Position numbers and translations under genes: made by a program | Part shown: piece after piece, positions 59,140 through 64,000 of the stretch | Position numbering within the stretch: the stretch's first letter is position 1 | Layout: each line of letters starts with the position of its first letter | The notes under the pieces: model-generated | Told to the model about the DNA's origin: nothing | Database searches by the model: none | The model's input: only the letters and a program-made list of their open reading frames with translations | Assembly: GCF_004000605.1 (NCBI RefSeq) | Contig: NZ_CP018911.1 | Coordinates: forward strand, 1,178,001-1,242,000 | Length of the DNA: 64,000 bases | DNA from: Glycocaulis alkaliphilus | GTDB lineage: Bacteria > Pseudomonadota > Alphaproteobacteria > Caulobacterales > Maricaulaceae | Direction: 5' to 3'

Positions 59140-60024
59140 ATGAAGAGAGCAATGTTGAAATCGCTGGCCGCCGCGCTGACTGTTGCCGTCACGGCTGTTG
59201 CAGCCAGTGCGGAGGACCGTTTCGTCGTGGAGCGCCATGGCGATGCCGGCGCGCAGACCGTGCTGTTCGTGCCGGGCCTGGCATCCTCCGGTCAGACGTG
59301 GGACGGCGCTGTGGGCGAGCTGGGCGAAACCGCGGACATTCACGTTTTCACGCTGGCGGGTTTCGCGGGCGTGCCGGCGGTTGAAACGGGCAGTGACGGT
59401 TTTATCGCCGGTGCTGCCGGGGCCATCTCGGACTATATTGCCCAGGGCGGATACTCCGATGTCGTCCTGGTCGGGCACTCGCTTGGCGGGCAGGTGGCGC
59501 TGCAGGTCGCGGCGCGCTCCTCAGATGCTGTGAGCGCCGTGATGGTGGTCGATTCGGTGCCTTTCTATGCGCGCCTGTTCAACCCGGCCGCCACGCCGGA
59601 GCAGGCAGCGGCGAGCGGCGAAATGTTTGCTGCGCAGATGAGCAGCCTGCCTCGTGAGCAGTTTCTTGCGATGATGGGGCAGGGGCTTCCCGTGCAGAGT
59701 CTCGATACCGCCTTTCACGCTACGCTGACCGAATGGTTCGCCGCTTCCGATCAGGCCGTTATCGCTGCAGCGTTCGCTGAAGTGTCGGGGCGCGATTTTT
59801 CATCCGTACTGGAAGAGATTGATGTGCCCGTGCTGATACTCGCGCCGTGGGCGCCGGGCGCGCCTGTGGATGCTGAAACCCTGCAGACGATGTATGCAGC
59901 CCAGTATGCGCCACTGGAGAACGGCAGTGTCGAGATCGTCGAGGGCGCACGCCATTTCCTGATGATCGACCAGCCTGCCGCGTTCAGTGCGCGCCTTGCG
60001 CGCTTCCTTGCTGACAACCGCTAG
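59140..60024 (+). CDS. Exported alpha/beta hydrolase
   Basis: 294 residues, ATG 59140 with AAAGGA upstream. Sec signal (LKSLAAALTVAVTAVAASA, cut before EDRF). Nucleophile elbow VLVGHSLGGQVALQ with Ser; oxyanion region VLFVPGLASSGQTWDG; Asp likely in LILAPWAPGAPVDAE; His in GARHFLMIDQP. It is a periplasmic or secreted hydrolase of unknown ester/amide substrate. First gene of a unit with a membrane protein and an XRE regulator. Confidence 0.88.
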   Translation: MKRAMLKSLAAALTVAVTAVAASAEDRFVVERHGDAGAQTVLFVPGLASSGQTWDGAVGELGETADIHVFTLAGFAGVPAVETGSDGFIAGAAGAISDYIAQGGYSDVVLVGHSLGGQVALQVAARSSDAVSAVMVVDSVPFYARLFNPAATPEQAAASGEMFAAQMSSLPREQFLAMMGQGLPVQSLDTAFHATLTEWFAASDQAVIAAAFAEVSGRDFSSVLEEIDVPVLILAPWAPGAPVDAETLQTMYAAQYAPLENGSVEIVEGARHFLMIDQPAAFSARLARFLADNR

Positions 60025-60043
60025 AGACAGGGAGAAAGCTCCG

Positions 60044-60448
60044 ATGACTGGTACACCCAATCCCCACGCCCGCCGGTACATGCTGCATATGTTGCTCGCC
60101 ATGATGGGCTATACGGCGGTGCTGTTCGCTTCCATCACGGTCTTGCGCGGAGACATGATCGGCGCCGACTGGCTGCGCATCCTTGTTGCCATATCGCCCG
60201 TGTTTCCCGCGCTCTACGGCTTGCATGCCATGATCGTCTTCATCCGCTCCATGGATGAATTCAACCGGGCGGTGATCGCCGAGGCCACGATGATCTCTGC
60301 CGGGGCGGTGGCGTTCATCAGCTTCGCCTACGCCTTCGCCCAGCAGGCAACGGACCTGTTGCCGGAGATCACCCTGATCTGGGTTCTTCCCGCCATTATC
60401 GGCGGGCAGGGGATTGCGGCCTGCTTTGTGCGCGGGCGCTATCGCTAG
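60044..60448 (+). CDS. Four-helix membrane protein of unknown function
   Basis: 134 residues from ATG 60044, with AGGGAGAA upstream. Four hydrophobic segments (MLLAMMGYTAVLFASITVL, ILVAISPVFPALYGLHAMIVFI, MISAGAVAFISFAYAFA, ITLIWVLPAIIGGQGIAACF). The arrangement before a small XRE protein recalls the membrane partner/regulator pairs of the YozG-like group. The XRE start follows 13 bases later. Confidence 0.75.
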   Translation: MTGTPNPHARRYMLHMLLAMMGYTAVLFASITVLRGDMIGADWLRILVAISPVFPALYGLHAMIVFIRSMDEFNRAVIAEATMISAGAVAFISFAYAFAQQATDLLPEITLIWVLPAIIGGQGIAACFVRGRYR

Positions 60449-60461
60449 GAGGCTCAGGCAG

Positions 60462-60656
60462 ATGAAAAACCGCCTCAAGGTGCTGCGCGCGGAGCGCAAC
60501 TGGAGCCAGGCTGATCTCGCGGATCGGGCAGGTGTATCGCGCCAGGCGATCAATGCGGTGGAGACGGGCAAGTTTGACCCGTCCCTGCCGCTCGCCTTCA
60601 CGCTCGCCGAGGTGTTTGGCCTCAGGATCGAGGATATTTTCGATCCAAACGGGTGA
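60462..60656 (+). CDS. Small XRE-family (Cro/CI-type) regulator
   Basis: 64 residues with AGGAGG upstream. Helix-turn-helix: LKVLRAERNWSQADLADRAGVSRQAINAVETGKFDPSLPLAFTLAEVFGLRIEDIFDP, the full YozG-like form. It probably represses its own unit, with the array at 59050-59126 as site. Close relatives control small membrane-protein operons. It converges on phhA, six bases away. Confidence 0.92.
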   Translation: MKNRLKVLRAERNWSQADLADRAGVSRQAINAVETGKFDPSLPLAFTLAEVFGLRIEDIFDPNG

Positions 60657-60662
60657 GGCGGG

Positions 60663-61547
60663 TCAGACCCACTTTGCCCCTTTGGCCAGACCGCCTGCCT
60701 TTGCGTATTCCTGCGTGCCCCTGGTGTAGACCTTCTCACCATCAATGATGTCACTGGCCTTGAAGTCCGGCTGGCCTTTCAGGCGGGCATAGATCGGATC
60801 GAAGTCCTGCCCCGCGGTCGCCTCCATCAATTCCTCGTAGGAATCGATGACGAAATAGGTCTGCTGGAAGTCGTCATAGCGGTAGTCGGTGCACATCACG
60901 CGCTCGAGATCGAAATGGACCCGGTTGGGCGAGCGCCCTTCCAGCGAAAACACCGACTCAGACTGGCTCGAAACGATGCCCGCGCCGTAAATGCGCTGGC
61001 CTTCGGGCGTGTTGATGAGGCCGAACTCGACCGTGTACCAGTACAGCCGGGTCAGGTTCTCGATCATGTCGTGCTTGGCAGCCTTCGCGCCGCCCTTGCC
61101 ATAGGCCTGCATATAGTCGGCAAAGACTGGCTGGGTCAGCAGCGGCACATGGCCGAACACGTCATGGAAAATGTCCGGCTCGGGCAGGTAGTCCAGCTTG
61201 TCGGCGTCGCGGATGAAGCGCCCCGCGACAAACCGCCGGTTGGCCAGATGATTGAAGAAGACATCGTTGGGGATCAGCCCGTGAACGGCGATGACGGTCC
61301 AGCCGGTGAGCTTTTCCAGCTTTTCATTCATGCGGCGGAAATCGGGAATACCGCCCTCATTGAGGTTGAGCAGTTCCAGCCCCTTGAAATGTTCCGGCGC
61401 GGCGCGGCCCTGCAGCACCTTCATCTGGCGCTTGTAGAGCGTGTCCCACACGCCGTGTTCCTCAGGCGTATAGCGGTCCCAGCACTGGTCAATCGAATGA
61501 TCTGCGGCGGGGGTCTGTTCGGCGACGACGGGATCCTGGACAGGCAT
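60663..61547 (-). CDS. phhA: Phenylalanine-4-hydroxylase
   Basis: 294 residues from ATG 61547, with GGAGCG upstream. The biopterin-dependent aromatic hydroxylase core includes FRRMNEKLEKLTGWTVIAV, the iron site DIFHDVFGHVPLL (two His), and the iron Glu in RLYWYTVEFGLI. It converts phenylalanine to tyrosine, often with PhhB pterin dehydratase, which is not in the window. Its stop is six bases from the end of the XRE gene. Confidence 0.96.
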   Translation of the reverse strand: MPVQDPVVAEQTPAADHSIDQCWDRYTPEEHGVWDTLYKRQMKVLQGRAAPEHFKGLELLNLNEGGIPDFRRMNEKLEKLTGWTVIAVHGLIPNDVFFNHLANRRFVAGRFIRDADKLDYLPEPDIFHDVFGHVPLLTQPVFADYMQAYGKGGAKAAKHDMIENLTRLYWYTVEFGLINTPEGQRIYGAGIVSSQSESVFSLEGRSPNRVHFDLERVMCTDYRYDDFQQTYFVIDSYEELMEATAGQDFDPIYARLKGQPDFKASDIIDGEKVYTRGTQEYAKAGGLAKGAKWV

Positions 61548-61643
61548 GGTTCGCTCCGGATTCGATAAACTTCTCCGGCAAGATAAAGCACGGCCCCCCG
61601 CTTGCGCGAGAGGCCGCACTGCATGGCGCATGCTTTTTATCCG

Positions 61644-62594
61644 CTAGCGGACGCAGAGCACGTCGGCGAGGGCGCCGTTGGACTGCGCGGTGCGGGCATC
61701 ACCCATGAAGTAGTGATTGCCGCGTCCCTGGTCAGTGATGGTGTAGTAGGCCGCACCGCGGAAGCCTTCACCCCGGCAGAGCGCGTCCGCCGCCACCTGA
61801 TCGCAGGCCGAGTTGTTGAAATTGCTCATGCAGCGCGCGACCGGAGCCCCGCTGATGCGCGGATTGGCAAAATAGGTGCTCTGCGCGCCACGCGTGCCGC
61901 CAAAAACTGACCCCGGACGCAGATTGGAACCAGGGCCGGGGTTGAAGCCCGGATTGGGAGCGGGCGTAGGCGGGTTGTATTGCGAGGTCGGGGAGGCCGA
62001 GCTGATCTCGCGGTCAAGGCCCATGCGGCGCAGGTCGGACGCTTCATTGCGAAGCGTTTCGCAGCGGCCGCCGAAATTGGCGTGCTGGCAGACGATCCAC
62101 TCTCCGCTGAGCACGCGCAAGGAGCGCGGACGGTCGTTGAACTGGATCGAATTGAAGTTCGACACATTGTCCATGATGAGGCGCGCCTCGCCGCCGAAAT
62201 TCGGCTCGGAGAACATCATCAGCGCTTCGCGTCCGCCCCGGCGGAAATCAACCGGACGGGCCGAGCTTATCTGCCGGTGCCAGCCGCCGGTCAGCTGGGG
62301 GGTATCTTCCCAGAATATCTGGCAGCGGCCTCGATAATTGATGTCGAAGCAGAGCTCCCAATAGCCGCTCTGGATACGGAACGAGCCGGGAATGTCGTTG
62401 AAGTTCATGCGGCGGAAATCTGGTGCATCACCATCCACCCGTATCGAACGGCCCGTGTAGTTCGGTCCTTCAAAGAACTCGATGACCGGCGTGCCGCTGC
62501 CCGGACGTCCGCGCTGTGCCTCCGCGTCCAGCGGAATGAAAATGAACGCGATTGCGGCCGCTCCCAGAGCGGCAATGCCTTTGGCCAGGTTCAT
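61644..62594 (-). CDS. Secreted beta/gamma-crystallin-fold protein
   Basis: 316 residues. Sec signal (IAALGAAAIAFIFIPLDAEAQR). Two crystallin-type units: EFFEGPNYTGRSIRVDGDAPDFRRMNFND...SFRIQSGYWELCFDINYRGRC and MMFSEPNFGGEARLIMDNVSNFNSIQFNDRPRSLRVLSGEWIVCQHANFGGRC, each with the Y/F-x-x-x-x-F/Y-x-G core. A Pro/Asn-rich linker leads to a Cys-containing C-terminal domain (CMSNFNNSACDQVAADALCRGEGF). Calcium binding or a surface role is plausible, not shown. It is transcribed after the ggt gene on the same strand. Confidence 0.85.
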   Translation of the reverse strand: MNLAKGIAALGAAAIAFIFIPLDAEAQRGRPGSGTPVIEFFEGPNYTGRSIRVDGDAPDFRRMNFNDIPGSFRIQSGYWELCFDINYRGRCQIFWEDTPQLTGGWHRQISSARPVDFRRGGREALMMFSEPNFGGEARLIMDNVSNFNSIQFNDRPRSLRVLSGEWIVCQHANFGGRCETLRNEASDLRRMGLDREISSASPTSQYNPPTPAPNPGFNPGPGSNLRPGSVFGGTRGAQSTYFANPRISGAPVARCMSNFNNSACDQVAADALCRGEGFRGAAYYTITDQGRGNHYFMGDARTAQSNGALADVLCVR

Positions 62595-62659
62595 GATGGT
62601 ACTCCCTTTCCAGCCTGTTCACTGCGGGAAAAGTGACCTTTCCTCCGTGAACCCCCGAT

Positions 62660-62679
62660 GAAAGCCCTGAAGGGCTTTC
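62660..62679 (-). terminator. Hairpin after the ggt gene
   Basis: GAAAGCCC-tgaa-GGGCTTTC, eight base pairs, nine bases after the ggt stop and before the crystallin gene. No strong T-run, so it may only attenuate. Confidence 0.45.
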
Positions 62680-62687
62680 GTTCATCA

Positions 62688-64000
62688 TCAATACCCTTGT
62701 GCGGCGCCGTCCGTGCGCATTTCCGAAGCCGCGGACAGAACGCCGGTCACGGGATCGCGCCTTATTGCCTGATAACCGCCAAATCCGCCATCGCTATTGC
62801 CGAGCACATGGCCACGCTGCTCCAGCGCATCGCGGACCGCCTGCGGCACACCGCTTTCCAGATGGACAATGCCCATGCCCGCCGGCGCCCCCAGCCCGTC
62901 AGTCGGCTCGGTGGAGCCTTCATGACGCCAGCGCGCTGCATCGCCCGCCTGCTGAATGTTCAGGCCGAAATCGATCATGTTGCTGAGCACCTGCACATGC
63001 CCTTGCGGCTGCATGGCCCCGCCCATCACGCCAAAGCTCAAATAGCCCTGACCCTCATAGGTCACCATGCCGGGGATGATGGTGTGGAAGGGGCGCTTGC
63101 CCGGCTCGTAGACGTTGGGATGGCCTTCATCAAGCGAGAAGGCCTCACCCCGGTTCTGGAACATGAAGCCCAGCCCGTCGGCCACGATGCCCGCGCCCAT
63201 GCCGCGATAGTTTGACTGGATCAGCGACACCATCATGCCGCTGGAATCGGCAGTGGTCAGATAGGTCGTGTCGTTGTGCTCGATCTGCGGTGGATCGCCG
63301 GGGCCCACCTGGTCCATCGCCTGCTCCATGGAGATCAGGGCGCGCCGTTCGGCGGCGTATTCGTCCGACAGCAGCCACTCCACAGGCGCAGGCTGGTAGG
63401 CCGGGTCAGCGTAGAAGCGTGCCCGGTCCTCGAAGGCGAGGCGCTTGGCCTCGATCATGACGTGCAGCGTGTCCGCGCTCATGAAGCCCGTCGAGGCAAG
63501 GTCATAACCTTCCAGGATCTGCAGCATTTGCAGGACGCTCATGCCCTGGCCCTGCGGGGGTATCTGCCAGACATCATAGCCGCGGTAATTGACCGTGACC
63601 GGGTCCACCCATTCGGACGTGTGGGCGGCGAAATCCTCATAACGCAGCCAGCCGCCAATCCGGCGCATATAGGCGTCTATCGTGCGGGCGATCTCGCCCT
63701 CGTAATAGGCATCACGCCCCTGTTCGGCGAGCAGGCGGTAGGTGCGGGCCAGATCCGGATTGCGGAACACCTCGCCCTCTGCAGGCGCGCGCCCTTGTGC
63801 GTTCAGATAGGTCGCGCGGGCATTGTCAAACTCGTTGAAGGCACCGGCATCATAGCGCGCCTGCAGGATGCGCATATTGCGCTCCCAGTAATAGGCAATC
63901 GTCTGGCTGACAGGAAAGCCCTCCTCCGCGTAGCGGATGGCAGGGGCCAGAACCAGCTCCATCGGAAGGCGGCCAAAGCGGTCATGCAGGGCAAACCAGC
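62688..64000 (-). CDS. Gamma-glutamyltransferase, N-terminus beyond the right edge
   Basis: The frame is open to the window end (first visible residues WFALHDRFGRLP before MELVLAPAIRYAEEG), so at least 437 residues are visible and the signal and early large-subunit part are missing. Blocks: EGFPVSQTIAYYWERN, DTTYLTTADSSGMMVSLIQS where the nucleophile Thr at the autocleavage site is likely the first Thr, NVYEPGKRPFHTIIPGMV, and GVMGGAMQPQGHVQVLSNMIDFGLNIQQAGDAARWRHEG. Family members split glutathione and other gamma-glutamyl compounds in the periplasm after self-cleavage. Confidence 0.92.
   Translation of the reverse strand, partial: WFALHDRFGRLPMELVLAPAIRYAEEGFPVSQTIAYYWERNMRILQARYDAGAFNEFDNARATYLNAQGRAPAEGEVFRNPDLARTYRLLAEQGRDAYYEGEIARTIDAYMRRIGGWLRYEDFAAHTSEWVDPVTVNYRGYDVWQIPPQGQGMSVLQMLQILEGYDLASTGFMSADTLHVMIEAKRLAFEDRARFYADPAYQPAPVEWLLSDEYAAERRALISMEQAMDQVGPGDPPQIEHNDTTYLTTADSSGMMVSLIQSNYRGMGAGIVADGLGFMFQNRGEAFSLDEGHPNVYEPGKRPFHTIIPGMVTYEGQGYLSFGVMGGAMQPQGHVQVLSNMIDFGLNIQQAGDAARWRHEGSTEPTDGLGAPAGMGIVHLESGVPQAVRDALEQRGHVLGNSDGGFGGYQAIRRDPVTGVLSAASEMRTDGAAQGY

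Overview
The window is 64 kb of GC-rich, gene-dense chromosome from an alphaproteobacterium. It most resembles the Caulobacterales/Maricaulales/Hyphomonadaceae group. The evidence is a PopZ-type polar organizing protein directly after a pcm-tolC pair (the order I recall around popZ in Caulobacter), split Fo b and b' subunits, the zeta ATPase-inhibitor subunit, a primase lacking most zinc ligands, a large acidic RpoD, PurS/PurQ/PurL as separate subunits, and a candidate CtrA box beside a GANTC site. Most of it is core chromosome. I see no rRNA, CRISPR, transposase, integrase or prophage.

Layout: (1) 0-5.8 kb, minus strand: an edge-truncated unknown protein, a peptide-type solute-binding protein, a frameshifted subtilisin-like lipoprotein with an autotransporter-like C-terminus, and carA. 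(2) 5.9-11.9 kb, plus strand: yqeY, dnaG, rpoD, a Fic toxin with its small antitoxin, and a secreted repeat protein. (3) 12-19.6 kb: purine genes on the minus strand in transcription order purB ... purC, purS, parD-parE, purQ, hicA-hicB, purL, so two toxin-antitoxin modules flank purQ. A VOC-family gene, a 36-residue ORF and the zeta subunit gene lie between. (4) 19.7-28 kb: rnhA, a DUF1801 gene and ispH (minus), then a lipoprotein, argS, a TonB-dependent receptor and a Tat-exported PLP enzyme (plus). (5) 28-33.4 kb: tandem glycine riboswitch and gcvT-gcvH-paiB-gcvPA-gcvPB. (6) 33.4-42.2 kb: an acyltransferase, a small membrane protein, the Fo operon atpI-B-E-G-F, smc and a DsbA-like lipoprotein. 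(7) 42.4-48.6 kb: gatC-gatA, three very small membrane-protein genes, an MDR oxidoreductase, a palindromic repeat, gatB and a LysM protein. (8) 48.7-57.9 kb: an Atm1-type ABC exporter, a small cytosolic protein, a frameshifted metallophosphoesterase coupled to a lipid-kinase-like gene, a GNAT-like protein, tRNA-Asn, tRNA-Cys, pcm, tolC and popZ. (9) 58-64 kb: a DUF3137 protein, a hydrolase/membrane protein/XRE-regulator cassette, phenylalanine hydroxylase, a secreted beta/gamma-crystallin protein and an edge-truncated gamma-glutamyltransferase.

The points most worth a second look are these. The phase-variation-like C7 tract in the surface protease recalls Neisseria NalP. The purL start is translationally coupled to a HicB antitoxin stop. 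An almost identical palindromic operator stands before two distant envelope-related genes (11.3 and 55.7 kb). An unlisted 36-residue ORF is followed by a hairpin at 17.9 kb. A candidate CtrA-controlled small transcript lies at 54.2 kb. Three genes carry single-base frameshifts (two in short homopolymers), so sequence error must be excluded before any of them is treated as biology.
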